From: Kineococcus sp. TRM81007
GTDB taxonomy: Bacteria; Actinomycetota; Actinomycetes; Actinomycetales; Kineococcaceae
Reading direction: 5' to 3'
Assembly (NCBI RefSeq): GCF_022669155.1
Contig: NZ_JALBVB010000051.1
Coordinates: 129,601 to 193,600 of the forward strand
Length of the DNA stretch: 64,000 nt
In this document: in pieces, positions 37,275 through 46,998 of the stretch
Position numbering within the stretch: the first letter of the stretch is position 1
Layout: each line of letters starts with the position of its first letter
The notes under the pieces: generated by a model
The model's database searches: none
Told to the model about the DNA's origin: nothing
Seen by the model: the letters and a program-made list of their open reading frames with translations, nothing else
Translations under genes and position numbers: made by a program

Positions 37275-37568
37275 ATGGGTGCTGTGGACGTGCAGGCAGA
37301 CGGGGAGCACCGCTACGCGGCGACGCTCACGACGGCGGGAGGCACCAGCTCGTCGCACGTGGTGACGTGCGACGCCGGGGTGCTGGAGGAGCTGGGGGCG
37401 ACGGCCGCGGACGAGCCGGTGCTGGTCCGCCGGGTGCTGGAGGTGCTGGTGCGCTCGGCCGACGAGGCGGAGGCGGCCGGCCGCACCCCGGCGGTGCCGG
37501 AGGTGGTGGACCTGCGCGAGCTGGACCGGCAGGTCCCCGACCTGCTGCCGAACCTGCCCCTGCGCTGA
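37275..37568 (+). CDS. Small uncharacterised protein downstream of menA
   Basis: The 97-residue product has no family I recognise. It starts at ATG 37275, 7 bases after CAGTGT (37262-37267), so it may have its own leaderless promoter. The middle is acidic (DEPVLVRRVLEVLVRSADEAEAAG) and it ends in a Leu/Pro-rich stretch. It has no membrane segment or signal peptide. Codon usage (strong GC3) and position 25 bases after menA support it as a real gene. Confidence 0.6.
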   Translation: MGAVDVQADGEHRYAATLTTAGGTSSSHVVTCDAGVLEELGATAADEPVLVRRVLEVLVRSADEAEAAGRTPAVPEVVDLRELDRQVPDLLPNLPLR

Positions 37569-37589
37569 CCGGCGGGCCGCCGGGCCGCC

Positions 37590-37901
37590 TCAGCGGCCGT
37601 CGTCCTCGGCGGCGTTGTCGTCCTGCACGCCCTTGGCGAAGCGGGACTTCTCGAAGCGGGACGTCGCGCGGGCGGACGTCGCACCGCCCTGCCCGCCCTG
37701 CAGCCGCCCCTCGACGCGCTGCTGCAGGCGCGCGGCCATCTCCTCGCGCTGGCGGCGCAGCAGCAGCAGGGACAGCAGCACCGACAGCACGGCGGCGACG
37801 GCCAGGGCCAGCCAGCCGCGCGCCCCCAGGGCGCTCATCAGGAGCAGGCACAGCACGAAGATGCCGAGCCGCAGGACCGTGTACTTCAGCGTCGCACCCA
37901 C
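37590..37901 (-). CDS. DUF4229 membrane protein
   Basis: The 103-residue protein has two membrane segments (about 7-25 and 28-48) followed by a charged coil with RRQREEMAARLQQRVEGRL and a short polar tail, the DUF4229 pattern. It starts one base after the ccsB stop and is the last gene of the cytochrome c maturation operon. Actinobacteria keep this gene between menA and ccsB; its role is unknown. Confidence 0.82.
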   Translation of the reverse strand: MGATLKYTVLRLGIFVLCLLLMSALGARGWLALAVAAVLSVLLSLLLLRRQREEMAARLQQRVEGRLQGGQGGATSARATSRFEKSRFAKGVQDDNAAEDDGR

Positions 37902-37902
37902 G

Positions 37903-38922
37903 TCACACCCCCGCGTACGAGTGCAGGCCGGGGAAGAAGATGTTCACCACGAGGTAGTTGAACAGCACGCACCCGAAGGCGAGCACGGACAGCCAGGCGG
38001 CGCGGCGACCGTCCCAGCCGCGGGTGGCGCGGGCGTGCAGGTAGCAGGCGTAGACGACCCAGATGATGAACGTCCACACCTCCTTGGAGTCCCAGTTCCA
38101 GTAGCGGTTCCAGGCCACCTGCGCCCAGACGGCACCGGCGATGAGCGTGAACGTCCACATCACGAACGCCACCGCGTTGAGCCGGAACGCGGTGCGCTCC
38201 AGCTCCGCCGAGCCGGGCAGGGCGTCCATGAACGCCCCGCCGGGGTGCCCGCCGCCCGCCCGCACGCGCTCGCGCTTCTCCTGCACGAGCTGCAGGACCG
38301 TCGCGGAGAAGCCGAGGGTGGACAGCGCCGTGGCGAGGATCGCCACGAACACGTGGATGACCAGCCAGTAGCTGTCCAGGGCCGGCACGAGCTGGGCGGC
38401 CTCCACGTAGAAGCTGCGCAGCGCGATGCCGAGGGTCGCCAGGACCGGGCCGGCGACGAAGGTGCCGAGGTAGCGGGCATCGCGACCGCCACCGAGACCG
38501 GCGCGGGAGGCGCGCACGACGGCCACGAGGTAGCCGATCGACACCACGAGGCAGCCGGTGAGGGCGAACTCGAACATGTTGCCCCACGGCACCCGGTGCA
38601 CCGAGAGGGCGCGGGCGGTCACGGACCCGGCCAGCAGCAGGGTGGACGCCGCGAACAGCGAGGTGCCCACCGCGGCGGCGCGGCGGCGGCGCGGCGGCGG
38701 CGCGGGTGCCTCGGTCAGCACCGCCCCCGCCGCGGCGGTGCTCGCCGTCGTGCCGGCGGCGGTGGCCTCGGCGGACCCGCGGCGGCGGGCGTCGCGGGCC
38801 TTGATCTCCTTGCCGCCCTCGGCCAGGTCGGCCGCGTAGGCGATGAAGGACCCCAGGTAGGCCGTCATCGCCGAGTACAGCAGCAGGTTGGAGACCTGCG
38901 CGACGTTCTCGTCGACGGTCAT
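37903..38922 (-). CDS. ccsB: Cytochrome c biogenesis protein CcsB (CcsA/ResC type)
   Basis: It exports or presents haem for attachment to apocytochrome c in System II. The 339-residue protein has about eight transmembrane segments and the WWD-type haem-binding domain, here VAWNRYWNWDSKEVWTFIIW. An Ala-rich linker of about 60 residues follows the first helix. Its ATG overlaps the resB stop (ATGA), consistent with the ResB-CcsB complex. Confidence 0.93.
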   Translation of the reverse strand: MTVDENVAQVSNLLLYSAMTAYLGSFIAYAADLAEGGKEIKARDARRRGSAEATAAGTTASTAAAGAVLTEAPAPPPRRRRAAAVGTSLFAASTLLLAGSVTARALSVHRVPWGNMFEFALTGCLVVSIGYLVAVVRASRAGLGGGRDARYLGTFVAGPVLATLGIALRSFYVEAAQLVPALDSYWLVIHVFVAILATALSTLGFSATVLQLVQEKRERVRAGGGHPGGAFMDALPGSAELERTAFRLNAVAFVMWTFTLIAGAVWAQVAWNRYWNWDSKEVWTFIIWVVYACYLHARATRGWDGRRAAWLSVLAFGCVLFNYLVVNIFFPGLHSYAGV

Positions 38923-40742
38923 CGTCCCTCCTCCGCGCGGGACCCCGCCCGCGCCTCGCGCTCGTCGCGATCCTCGTCGCGCTCGTGCTCGTGCCCATCG
39001 TCGCCCACCGCGCCGGGTGGCGGCGACGACGCAGCCGGCTCCAGGGGCTCACCCGTCGCCTCGCGCAGCCGCCGCAGCACCCCGTCGACCTCGAAGGCGA
39101 GGCCGGCGTCGTTGCCGCGCGCCAGCCCGGCGACCTCCACGGCGCTGCCCGTGCCGTCGCCGGCGGGCCGCACCCGCACCCAGACGCGGCGGCGCGGCAG
39201 GAACAGGGAGAGCACCAGGCCGGTGGTGGCCAGCAGGGAGGACACCAGCGCCGCGGTCTGCCCGGGCGTGGAGCGCACGTCGAAGGAGGCGTAGCGCTGC
39301 ACGCCCTCGAAGCTCACCGTGCCCAGCCCGCCGGGCAGCTCCACGCTGTCCCCGGGGGCGAGGCGGATGAGGAACGGGCGCCCCTGCTCGTCGAGGACCT
39401 GGGTGAGGCCGTCGCCCTCCAGCTCGTAGACGTTCTGCGGCACCCCGTCGTCCAGGCCGAGGTCGCCGGTGTAGGCCTGCATGACGAGGAAGGGGTTGGC
39501 CAGGTCGGGGAAGCCGGAGACCGGCGCGCCGGTGGCGTCCGTCGTCGCCGAGGGCAGGAACACCCCGGACAGGCCGATCTGCACGGGGTCCCCGCCGGCG
39601 TCGACGGCGTCGGGGACCTTCACGACGCCGGTGGAGTCGTAGTTGCCGGTCTGCGGCAGGAACGGCGTGGCCCCGTCCTGCACGACGTTCCCCTGCCCGT
39701 CGCGCACGACGATGACGGGGGCGTAGCCGTTGCCGGACAGCGAGATCTGGGTGCCGCCGACCTTCGCGGGGTGGTTGACGCGGATGGTCTCCTCGCGCGG
39801 CTGCTCGCCGGGGGCGTCGGTGAGGGTGACGTCGGCGGCGAAGCGGCGCGGCTGGCCGATCTGGGAGGTCTGCTGCGCCTCGAAGGCGACGTCCATGGCG
39901 TCCAGCTCCAGCGTGAACGGCGGCACGTCGCCCACGTCGGCGCCGGCACCGCCGGTGAAGCTGTCGAAGGTGGTGCCGACCATCGTGCCGCCCTCGACGA
40001 CCAGGCGCTGGCCGGAGTAGGAGAACAGCGAGCTGGAGGCGATGGAGACCAGCAGGCCCACCAGGGACAGGTGGAACAGCAGGTTGCCGGTCTCGCGGTG
40101 GTGGCCGCGCTCGGCGGCCACGGACCCACCGCCCGGCCCGCCGGCGGCCTCCTCGCGCACCTCGGTGCGGAAGCGGCGCCCGCGCAGCACGGTGCGGGCG
40201 GCCGCCAGCACCTCGGCGGGCGGGGCGGCCAGCCCGGCGGCGCGGTGCTCGGGCAGCTTCTCCAGCCGCGCGGGCGTGCGCGGCGGCTTCGCCCGCAGCG
40301 AGCGCAGGTGCACGCCCGCGCGCGGCACGACGCAGCCGATGAGGGAGATGAACAGCAGCAGGTAGATCGCCGAGAACCAGACCGACGAGTACACGTCGAA
40401 GCCCTGCAGCCGCTCCACCCAGTCCCCGGCGGTGGGGTGGTCGGCCTTCCACTGCGCCACGCCCGCCGGGTCGTTGTCCTGCTGCGGGAACGTGGAGCCG
40501 GGCACGGCGGCGACGGCGAGCAGCATGAGCAGGAACAGCGCGGTGCGCATGCTCGTCAGCTGCCGCCAGCAGTAGCGGGCGAACTCCAGCGGCGCCAGCG
40601 GCGCGGCCTGCGGGGCGGGGGTGCGGGCCCGGCGGGCGCCGCGCGGGGCGGGCGCCTCGGTGGCCGGCTCCCCGGTGGCCGGCTGCGCGTCGCGGTACTC
40701 GTCGCGCAGGTCGTCCAGGTGCGTCTCGTCGGTACGGGCCAT
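38919..40742 (-). CDS. resB: Cytochrome c biogenesis protein ResB
   Basis: ResB is the second half of the System II cytochrome c synthase. The 607-residue protein has an N-terminal Arg/Ala/Pro tail, the conserved YCWRQLTSMRTALFLLMLLAVA (quoted in part) first helix, GSTFPQQDNDP, the second helix WFSAIYLLLFISLIGCVVPR, a third at NLLFHLSLVGLLVSIA, a large extracytoplasmic domain and a last helix near residue 497. A charged low-complexity tail (DDGHEHERDEDRDEREAR) ends it. It lies 4 bases after ccdA. Confidence 0.93.
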   Translation of the reverse strand: MARTDETHLDDLRDEYRDAQPATGEPATEAPAPRGARRARTPAPQAAPLAPLEFARYCWRQLTSMRTALFLLMLLAVAAVPGSTFPQQDNDPAGVAQWKADHPTAGDWVERLQGFDVYSSVWFSAIYLLLFISLIGCVVPRAGVHLRSLRAKPPRTPARLEKLPEHRAAGLAAPPAEVLAAARTVLRGRRFRTEVREEAAGGPGGGSVAAERGHHRETGNLLFHLSLVGLLVSIASSSLFSYSGQRLVVEGGTMVGTTFDSFTGGAGADVGDVPPFTLELDAMDVAFEAQQTSQIGQPRRFAADVTLTDAPGEQPREETIRVNHPAKVGGTQISLSGNGYAPVIVVRDGQGNVVQDGATPFLPQTGNYDSTGVVKVPDAVDAGGDPVQIGLSGVFLPSATTDATGAPVSGFPDLANPFLVMQAYTGDLGLDDGVPQNVYELEGDGLTQVLDEQGRPFLIRLAPGDSVELPGGLGTVSFEGVQRYASFDVRSTPGQTAALVSSLLATTGLVLSLFLPRRRVWVRVRPAGDGTGSAVEVAGLARGNDAGLAFEVDGVLRRLREATGEPLEPAASSPPPGAVGDDGHEHERDEDRDEREARAGSRAEEGR

Positions 40743-40746
40743 GGGG

Positions 40747-41493
40747 TCAGATCACCGTCTCGAAGTTCCCGATGGGGCCGCGCAGCCAGCCCAGGACGGC
40801 GTTGAAGCCGTCGGTGACGAGCAGCAGGCCGACGGCGACGAGCAGCACGCCGCCGAAGACGTTGACGGCGCGGGTGTGCCGGCGCAGCACGCCGAGGGCG
40901 CGCACGCCGCGCTCGTAGCCGGCGGCGACCAGGACGAACGGCAGGCCCAGGCCCAGGCAGTAGGCGACGGCGAGGCCGGTGGCGCGACCGGCGGTGCCGC
41001 TCTGGAAGCCGAGGGCGGAGATCGCCGCGAAGATCGGGCCGATGCAGGGGGTCCAGCCGAGGCTGAACACGACGCCCAGCAGGGGTGCGCCGAGCAGCCC
41101 GGCGCGCGGGCGCCAGCGCACCTTCAGCTCCCGCTGCGCCCACAGCGGCGCGGCGACCACGAGCGCGCCGAGCGCGACGACGAGCACGCCGAGCACCCGC
41201 TGCAGCTCGACGCGGTAGCGCACCAGGGCGTCGCCGAGGGCGCCCACGGTGAAGTTCACCAGGACGAACACCACCGAGAACCCGAGCACGAACAGCACCG
41301 CCCCGGCCAGCATCCGCCCGCGGCGCTGCTGCGCGGGGTCCTGCCCGCCCAGGCCGGTGACGTAGCCGAGGAACCCCGGCACGAGCGGCAGCACGCACGG
41401 CGACAGGAACGAGACCAGCCCGGCGAGCGCCGCCAGCGGCACCGCCAGCAGCAGGGGCCCGGCGGCGACGGCCTGCTGCAGCTCGCCGATCAC
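40747..41493 (-). CDS. ccdA: Cytochrome c biogenesis protein CcdA
   Basis: CcdA carries reducing equivalents across the membrane to keep apocytochrome haem-binding cysteines reduced. The 248-residue, six-helix protein has the two conserved cysteines in [17 protein letters not shown] and [18 protein letters not shown] 41493 overlaps the tlpA stop (GTGA). It probably reduces the CGPC thioredoxin encoded just upstream. Confidence 0.95.
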   Translation of the reverse strand: MIGELQQAVAAGPLLLAVPLAALAGLVSFLSPCVLPLVPGFLGYVTGLGGQDPAQQRRGRMLAGAVLFVLGFSVVFVLVNFTVGALGDALVRYRVELQRVLGVLVVALGALVVAAPLWAQRELKVRWRPRAGLLGAPLLGVVFSLGWTPCIGPIFAAISALGFQSGTAGRATGLAVAYCLGLGLPFVLVAAGYERGVRALGVLRRHTRAVNVFGGVLLVAVGLLLVTDGFNAVLGWLRGPIGNFETVI

Positions 41494-42131
41494 GCGGGCG
41501 CCGCCGTGCCGGTCGCGGCGGGGACCGCCGGCTCGTCGGGTGCGGGTGCCGCGCCGGCGTCGTCGAGCAGGCCGGCGAAGGTGGAGGCGTCCGCGGGCCC
41601 GGACACGCGGGCCGCCACGCGGCCCTCGGTGTCGAGCACGATCGTGGTGGGGGTGGCCTGGGGGGCGACGCCGCGCAGCGCGAGCATCGCCTCGCCGGAG
41701 TCGGCGTCGAGCACGCTGGGGTAGGTGACGCCGAAGCTGCGGTGGAAGGACTCGGCGATCGCGGCGGTGTCGTAGGTGTTGATCCCCACGAACTGCACGT
41801 TGCGGCCGGAGTACTCCTCCCACACCTGCTGCAGGTCGTCGGCCTCCTCGCGGCACGGGCCGCAGGCGGCGAACCAGGTGTTCAGCAGGACGACCTGCCC
41901 GCGCAGGTCGGCCAGGTCGATCGTCTCCCCGTCGACCGTCTCGCCGGTGAAGGTGACCGGCTCGCCGCGCTCGGCCGGCGGGGTGGTCGCGACGGTGCCG
42001 TCGCCGGAGATCCAGTTCTGCCCCTGCGCCTCGGGCAGGCCGTCGCCACCGCCGCAGCCGGCGAGCAGCGCGGCGGCCAGGAACGCGCCGGCCAGCGCGC
42101 GGCGGCGGGGGCGGGCGACCGGGGTGCTCAC
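41490..42131 (-). CDS. resA: TlpA/ResA-type thiol-disulfide lipoprotein
   Basis: The 213-residue protein has a lipoprotein signal with lipobox LAGC (Cys near 26), then a thioredoxin fold with active site [11 protein letters not shown] (CGPC) and the cis-Pro region TPTTIV. A Pro/Ala tail ends it. It is expected to reduce apocytochrome c outside the membrane with electrons from CcdA. Both ends overlap neighbouring genes by 4 bases. Confidence 0.9.
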   Translation of the reverse strand: MSTPVARPRRRALAGAFLAAALLAGCGGGDGLPEAQGQNWISGDGTVATTPPAERGEPVTFTGETVDGETIDLADLRGQVVLLNTWFAACGPCREEADDLQQVWEEYSGRNVQFVGINTYDTAAIAESFHRSFGVTYPSVLDADSGEAMLALRGVAPQATPTTIVLDTEGRVAARVSGPADASTFAGLLDDAGAAPAPDEPAVPAATGTAAPA

Positions 42132-42865
42132 GCGCCCGGCACGGGGTCGGCGCCCACGAGCAGGTCGGCGCACGGCTCGGTGTAGGTGACGGACACGAGG
42201 CGCCGGCCGGCGAACTCCAGCGAGGTGATCGACGCCAGGGCGCACTGCCGCTTGCGGGGGTCGTGCCACAGGGGGCGGTGCTCGGCGCGCAGCCGCGTCA
42301 CCCACACCGGCAGCTGGTGGCTGACGAGGACGGACTCGCGGCCGGGGAAGGCGTCGCGGGCGTCGCGCACGGTGGCGACCATGCGCTCGGCCTGCACCGC
42401 GTACGGCTCGCCCCAGCTGGGGCGCAGCGGGTTCCACAGCCGCGGCCACACCCGCGGGTCGCGCACGGAGCCGGCGCCGGTGGTGACGTGGAACCCCTCG
42501 AAGCTGTTGCCGGCCTCGATGATGCGCTCCTCGGTGCCCAGCGGCAGGCCGAGGGCCTCGGCGATGGGGGTGGCCGTCTCCTGGGCGCGCTGCAGCGGGG
42601 AGGCGGTCACGGAGGCGACGTCGCGGGTGGAGAAGTGCAGGCCCAGGCGCGCGGCCATCGCCCGCCCGCGCTCGGAGAGCCGGTACCCGGGCAGCCGGCC
42701 GTACAGGACGCGCTCGGGGTTGTGGACCTCGCCGTGGCGCACCAGGTGCACCACGGTGCGCGGCGCGCCGGAGGGGGCGTGGTCCTCGGCGCGGGGCTCG
42801 GCGCCCGGTGCGGTGCGGGGGCCGGGCTCGACGCCGGAACCGGTGACGGTGGCGGGCACGCTCAC
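42128..42865 (-). CDS. Histidine phosphatase (phosphoglycerate-mutase-like) family protein
   Basis: The 245-residue protein has the phosphohistidine motif [13 protein letters not shown], the [10 protein letters not shown] segment with the second Arg, and [10 protein letters not shown] with the second His. Substrate is unknown. Actinobacteria often keep such a gene between hemL and the resA/ccdA genes, as here, with GTGA overlaps on both sides. A link to cytochrome or haem assembly is inferred from position only. Confidence 0.88.
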   Translation of the reverse strand: MSVPATVTGSGVEPGPRTAPGAEPRAEDHAPSGAPRTVVHLVRHGEVHNPERVLYGRLPGYRLSERGRAMAARLGLHFSTRDVASVTASPLQRAQETATPIAEALGLPLGTEERIIEAGNSFEGFHVTTGAGSVRDPRVWPRLWNPLRPSWGEPYAVQAERMVATVRDARDAFPGRESVLVSHQLPVWVTRLRAEHRPLWHDPRKRQCALASITSLEFAGRRLVSVTYTEPCADLLVGADPVPGA

Positions 42866-44220
42866 AGCGACCCCGCCCCCTCGGCGGCGGCGCGGGCCGC
42901 GTGCGGCAGGGCGTCCAGCACCCGGCCGATCGCCTCCTCGTCGTGGGCGGCGGACAGGAACCACGCCTCGAACGCGCTGGGCGGCAGGTGCACGCCGCGC
43001 GAGAGCATGGCGTGGAAGAAGGCGCGGAACGCGCCGAGGTCCTGCTGCTTCGCCTCGTCGTAGTCGCGCACCTGCTCGCGCCCGGTGAAGAAGACGCTGA
43101 ACATGCTGCCGGCGGTGTTCACCACGTGCGGCACGCCGGCGGCGCTCAGGGCCTCGCTCGCGGCCTCGCGCACGGTGCGCGCGTTCCGCTCCACGGCGGC
43201 GTACACGTCGTCGGTGCAGCCGCGCAGGGTCGCCAGGCCGGCGGCGGTGGCGACCGGGTTCCCGGACAGGGTGCCCGCCTGGTAGACGGGACCCGCGGGG
43301 GCCAGGTGGGCCATGACGTCGGCGCGCCCGCCGAACGCGGCGGCGGGGAAGCCGCCGCCCATGACCTTGCCGAAGGTCAGCAGGTCGGGGGCGTGCTCCG
43401 GGCCCAGACCCTCGAAGCCGTACCAGCCGGCGCGGCTGACGCGGAAACCGGTCATCACCTCGTCGGAGACGAGCAGCGCGCCGTGCTCGCGGGTCAGGCG
43501 GCGCAGCTCGGCGGTGAAACCGGGCGCGGGCGGCACCACGCCCATGTTCCCGGCGGCGGCCTCGGTGATGACGCACGCGATGCGCTCGCCGTGCTGCGCG
43601 AAGACGTCCGCGAGGGCCTGCGGGTCGTTGTAGGGCACGACGAGCGTGTCGGCGGCCGAGGCGCCGGTCACCCCGGGGGTGTCCGGCAGCGCGAACGTCG
43701 CCAGGCCGGAGCCGGCGGAGGCCAGCAGCGCGTCGACGTGGCCGTGGTAGTGGCCGGCGAACTTCACCACGACGGGGCGGCCGGTGAAGCCGCGCGCCAG
43801 CCGGATCGCGCTCATCGTGGCCTCGGTGCCGGAGCTGACCAGGCGCACCTGCTCCACGGGCTCGACGCGGGCGACGATCTCCTCGGCGAGCTCCACCTCC
43901 CGCTCGGTGGGGGTGCCGAAGCTGAAGCCCTGCTCGGCGGCGGCGCGCACGGCGGCCAGGACGTCCGGGTGGGCGTGCCCGAGGATCATCGGGCCCCAGG
44001 AGCAGATGAGGTCCACGAGCTCGGTGCCGTCGGCGTCGCGCAGGTAAGGCCCGCGCGCGGAGGCCGTGAAGCGGGGGGTGCCGCCGACGGCGCGGAAGGC
44101 CCGCACGGGCGAGTTCACCCCGCCGGGGATCACGGCGCTCGCCCGCTCGAACAGGGCGGCGGAGGCCGGGGCGTCGGAGGTGCGGTCGGGGGTCGCCGGG
44201 GCGGGCGTCGACGCGGTCAC
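42862..44220 (-). CDS. hemL: Glutamate-1-semialdehyde 2,1-aminomutase
   Basis: HemL makes 5-aminolevulinate from glutamate-1-semialdehyde, following HemA in the C5 pathway. The 452-residue PLP enzyme has [60 protein letters not shown] and the PLP lysine in [19 protein letters not shown]. It heads the operon hemL-phosphatase-resA-ccdA-resB-ccsB-DUF4229 and so links haem supply to cytochrome c assembly. Confidence 0.97.
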   Translation of the reverse strand: MTASTPAPATPDRTSDAPASAALFERASAVIPGGVNSPVRAFRAVGGTPRFTASARGPYLRDADGTELVDLICSWGPMILGHAHPDVLAAVRAAAEQGFSFGTPTEREVELAEEIVARVEPVEQVRLVSSGTEATMSAIRLARGFTGRPVVVKFAGHYHGHVDALLASAGSGLATFALPDTPGVTGASAADTLVVPYNDPQALADVFAQHGERIACVITEAAAGNMGVVPPAPGFTAELRRLTREHGALLVSDEVMTGFRVSRAGWYGFEGLGPEHAPDLLTFGKVMGGGFPAAAFGGRADVMAHLAPAGPVYQAGTLSGNPVATAAGLATLRGCTDDVYAAVERNARTVREAASEALSAAGVPHVVNTAGSMFSVFFTGREQVRDYDEAKQQDLGAFRAFFHAMLSRGVHLPPSAFEAWFLSAAHDEEAIGRVLDALPHAARAAAEGAGSL

Positions 44221-44268
44221 GGGCTCCAGTGTCGCAAGCTCCCGGGGGTGCGAGCGCCGCAGGGGTGT

Positions 44269-45645
44269 CTACGACGCCGCGTCGTGAGGAAGTTCACGGA
44301 CGGCGCCCGGCGCCTGGCGCGGGACCGCCACCGCGGGGCGGCGCAGCGCCCCCACGGGCACCGGCCAGGTGGCGCCCAGGTCGCAGGCGGTCGCCTCGCG
44401 CGGCGGGGCCAGCAGGTAGCCCTGCGCGTAGCGGGCGCCCAGGGCCGCGACGTGCGCCAGCTGCCCGGCGTGCTCCACGCCCTCGACGACGACCTCGCAG
44501 CCGAGGTCGTGGGCCAGGGCGACGGACGCGGCGGTGATGGTGCCGCTGCGCACCGAGTCGCCCAGGGACGCGGTGAAGCAGCGGTCCACCTTCAGCTCGT
44601 CGACGGGGAAGTCGCGCAGGTAGGCGAGCGAGGAGTAGCCGGTGCCGAAGTCGTCCAGGGCCAGGCGCACCCCGCCGTCCCGCAGCCGCCGCAGCGCCGG
44701 CTGCACGTCGGTGCCGTGCACGAGGGCGGTCTCGGTCAGCTCCAGCGTGAGGGCGTGCGCGGGCAGGCCGGCGCCGTCGAGGGCGTCCAGGACGGCGTCC
44801 ACGACCCCGGGGTCGGCGAGCTGGCGGCCGGAGACGTTCACCGCCAGGCGCAGCGCGGCGGCGGCCGGGTCCTGCGCGCGCCAGGCCGCGACCTGCCGGC
44901 ACGCCTCGGCGAGGACGTACCGGCCCAGGGCGACGACGAGCCCGCTGGCCTCCGCCACGGGCACGAAGCGCCCCGGCGGCAGCAGGCCCAGCTCGGGGTG
45001 CTGCCAGCGCACCAGCGCCTCCACGGCCGCGACCCGGCCGGTGCGCAGGTCCACGACCGGCTGGTAGTGCACGCGCAGCTCGCCGTCGTCGACGGCGCGG
45101 CGCAGCCGCAGGCTCTCGGTGAGGACGTCGCGGCCGGCCAGGCCGGCGCCCGCGTCGCGCCGGTGCAGCTCCAGCAGGCCGGCGGCGGCGCGCGCGAGCC
45201 GCTCCAGCAGCGCCACGTCCTCGCCGGTGAAGTCGCGGGGGCGCACGTCCACCACGCACAGGGTGCCCAGCGGCAGCCCGTCGCGGCCGAACACCGGCAC
45301 CCCGGCGTAGGCGCGCACGCGGTGCTCGCCGGTGACGAGGGGGTGGTCGGCGAAACGGGGGTCGGCGGTGGCGTCGCCGGCCACGACGGGCATCCCGCCG
45401 GACACGGTGTGCGTGCACAGCGACAGGTGCCGCGGCAGGGCCACCACGGGGATGCCCGCGCGCGCCAGGTGGCTCTGCTCGTCGGCGTCCATGAGCGACA
45501 GGCCGGCCATCGGCGCGTCCAGCGCGCGCGCGGCGGCGTCCACCAGCGCCTGCAGCCCGGGGTCGCCCACGGCCGAGGCCCAGCGGTAGCTCGCCACCGA
45601 GGCGAGGCGGTCGCTCTCGTGGGGGTGGGGCGGGGCAGTGGGCAC
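44269..45645 (-). CDS. GAF-EAL cyclic-di-GMP phosphodiesterase
   Basis: The 458-residue soluble protein has an N-terminal GAF domain (about 20-160; SLCTHTVSGGMPVVAGDATADPRF is typical, quoted in part) and an EAL domain (about 185-420). The EAL residues are intact: VEALVRWQHPE, ELTETALV, LDDFGTGYSSLAYL, ELKVDRCF and VVVEGVEH, so it should hydrolyse c-di-GMP. No GGDEF domain is present. It ends 48 bases from hemL on the same strand and is divergent from the alcohol dehydrogenase. Confidence 0.92.
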   Translation of the reverse strand: MPTAPPHPHESDRLASVASYRWASAVGDPGLQALVDAAARALDAPMAGLSLMDADEQSHLARAGIPVVALPRHLSLCTHTVSGGMPVVAGDATADPRFADHPLVTGEHRVRAYAGVPVFGRDGLPLGTLCVVDVRPRDFTGEDVALLERLARAAAGLLELHRRDAGAGLAGRDVLTESLRLRRAVDDGELRVHYQPVVDLRTGRVAAVEALVRWQHPELGLLPPGRFVPVAEASGLVVALGRYVLAEACRQVAAWRAQDPAAAALRLAVNVSGRQLADPGVVDAVLDALDGAGLPAHALTLELTETALVHGTDVQPALRRLRDGGVRLALDDFGTGYSSLAYLRDFPVDELKVDRCFTASLGDSVRSGTITAASVALAHDLGCEVVVEGVEHAGQLAHVAALGARYAQGYLLAPPREATACDLGATWPVPVGALRRPAVAVPRQAPGAVRELPHDAAS

Positions 45646-45741
45646 GGAGGGGTGATCGGGTCGTGCGGCACCGCTCTCCAGCGCCGGGGGCGCCTTTCAC
45701 CCGGCCGGGCCCGTCGCCGGGCGCGGAGCGTGAGCACCCCG

Positions 45742-45821
45742 AGGTCCGGGACCTCCGGCCCGCGTCACCGGGCCCCGGACCGGGTAGTCCAGGGGGTGGG
45801 AGCCGGGAGGGTCCCGGACCC
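45742..45821. promoter_or_regulatory. Three GGTCCSGGACC-type palindromes upstream of the alcohol dehydrogenase
   Basis: AGGTCC-G-GGACCT (45742-45754) and GGGTCC-C-GGACCC (45809-45821) are perfect 13-base palindromes with centres 67 bases apart. A one-mismatch copy, GGCCCCGGACC, lies at 45771-45781. The third site ends 18 bases before GTG 45839. The set looks like multiple binding sites for one regulator in the shared EAL/dehydrogenase promoter region. Confidence 0.5.
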
Positions 45822-45838
45822 CACCAGGGAGGTACGAC

Positions 45839-46882
45839 GTGCGAGCGCTGCAGTACCGCGAGATCGGCCGGGCCCCGGAGGTCGTGGAGGTCCCCACCCC
45901 CGAACCGGGGCCGGGGCAGGTCCTGCTGGAGGTGACGGCTGCCGGGGTGTGCCACTCGGACGCCTTCGTCATGGGGCTGCCCGCCGAGGAGTACACCTAC
46001 GGGCTGCCGCTGACCCTGGGGCACGAGGGTGCCGGGAAGGTCGCGGCCGTCGGTGCCGGTGTGGAGGGGCTGGAGATCGGCACGAACGTCCTCGTGTACG
46101 GGCCGTGGGGGTGCGGCACCTGCCACACGTGCGTGCAGGGCAAGGAGAACTACTGCCCGCGGGCGGCGGAGCTGGGCATCGTCCCGCCGGGCCTGGGGGC
46201 TCCCGGCGCGATCGCCGAGCACCTGCTGGTGGACTCCCCGCGCCACCTGGTGCCCATCGGGGACCTGGACCCGGTGAAGACCGTGCCGCTGACCGACGCC
46301 GGGCTCACCCCGTACCACGCGATCAAGCGGTCCCTGCCGAAGCTGGTGCCGGGCTCGACGGCCGTGGTCATCGGCGCCGGCGGTCTCGGGCACGTCGGCA
46401 TCCAGCTGCTCAAGCACCTCTCCCCCGCCCGCGTCGTCGCGCTGGACGTCAGCGAGCAGAAGCTCCAGCTGGCCCGCTCGGTCGGTGCCGACGAGGTGCT
46501 GACCTCGGACGCCTCCGCGGCCCGGGCGGTGCGGGAGCTGACCGGTGGGCGCGGGGCGGAGGTGGTGCTGGACTTCGTCGGCGCCCAGCCCACGATCGAC
46601 ACGGCGATCGCGGCGGCGGCCGTGGAGGGTGACGTGACGATCGTCGGCATCGGCGGGGGCGCGGCGAGCGTCGGGTTCTTCCGCACGCCGTTCGCCACCG
46701 CCGTCAGCGTCCCGTACTGGGGGTCGGTGCCGGAGCTGCACGAGCTGGTGGCGCTGGCGCACCGCGGGGTGCTGGACGTGCACACGCAGGAGTTCTCCCT
46801 CAGCGACGCCCCGAAGGCGTACGAGGCGCTGCACGAGGGCACCCTCGACGGCCGCGCGGTCATCGTCCCCTCCCTCGGCTGA
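45839..46882 (+). CDS. Zinc-dependent NAD(P) alcohol dehydrogenase
   Basis: The 347-residue MDR-family protein has the catalytic zinc site (GVCHSD; GHEGAG), the structural zinc cysteines in GCGTCHTCVQGKENYC, and the nucleotide motif VVIGAGGLGHVGIQLLK followed by the Asp of VALDVSEQK, which favours NAD+. It resembles the actinobacterial AdhA/AdhT group. GTG 45839 has AGGGAGG upstream. Substrate is unknown. Confidence 0.9.
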   Translation: MRALQYREIGRAPEVVEVPTPEPGPGQVLLEVTAAGVCHSDAFVMGLPAEEYTYGLPLTLGHEGAGKVAAVGAGVEGLEIGTNVLVYGPWGCGTCHTCVQGKENYCPRAAELGIVPPGLGAPGAIAEHLLVDSPRHLVPIGDLDPVKTVPLTDAGLTPYHAIKRSLPKLVPGSTAVVIGAGGLGHVGIQLLKHLSPARVVALDVSEQKLQLARSVGADEVLTSDASAARAVRELTGGRGAEVVLDFVGAQPTIDTAIAAAAVEGDVTIVGIGGGAASVGFFRTPFATAVSVPYWGSVPELHELVALAHRGVLDVHTQEFSLSDAPKAYEALHEGTLDGRAVIVPSLG

Positions 46883-46906
46883 CCCGCCCCTCCCCCACCC
46901 CGTCCT

Positions 46907-46958
46907 CCCGCGGTGGTCCTGCACGGTCGAGCGCTCACGCTCGCGAGATCACCGCGGG
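46907..46958. terminator. Bidirectional two-part hairpin between convergent genes
   Basis: The outer arms CCCGCGGTGGTC (46907-46918) and GATCACCGCGGG (46947-46958) pair at 11 of 12 positions, and the inner arms CGAGCG (46928-46933) and CGCTCG (46938-46943) pair fully. The structure lies between the stops of the dehydrogenase and the PAP2 gene and could terminate both. Confidence 0.55.
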
Positions 46959-46998
46959 GGTGGCGGGGTGGGGTGGGGTGGAGCGGGGGGCAGCCGGG

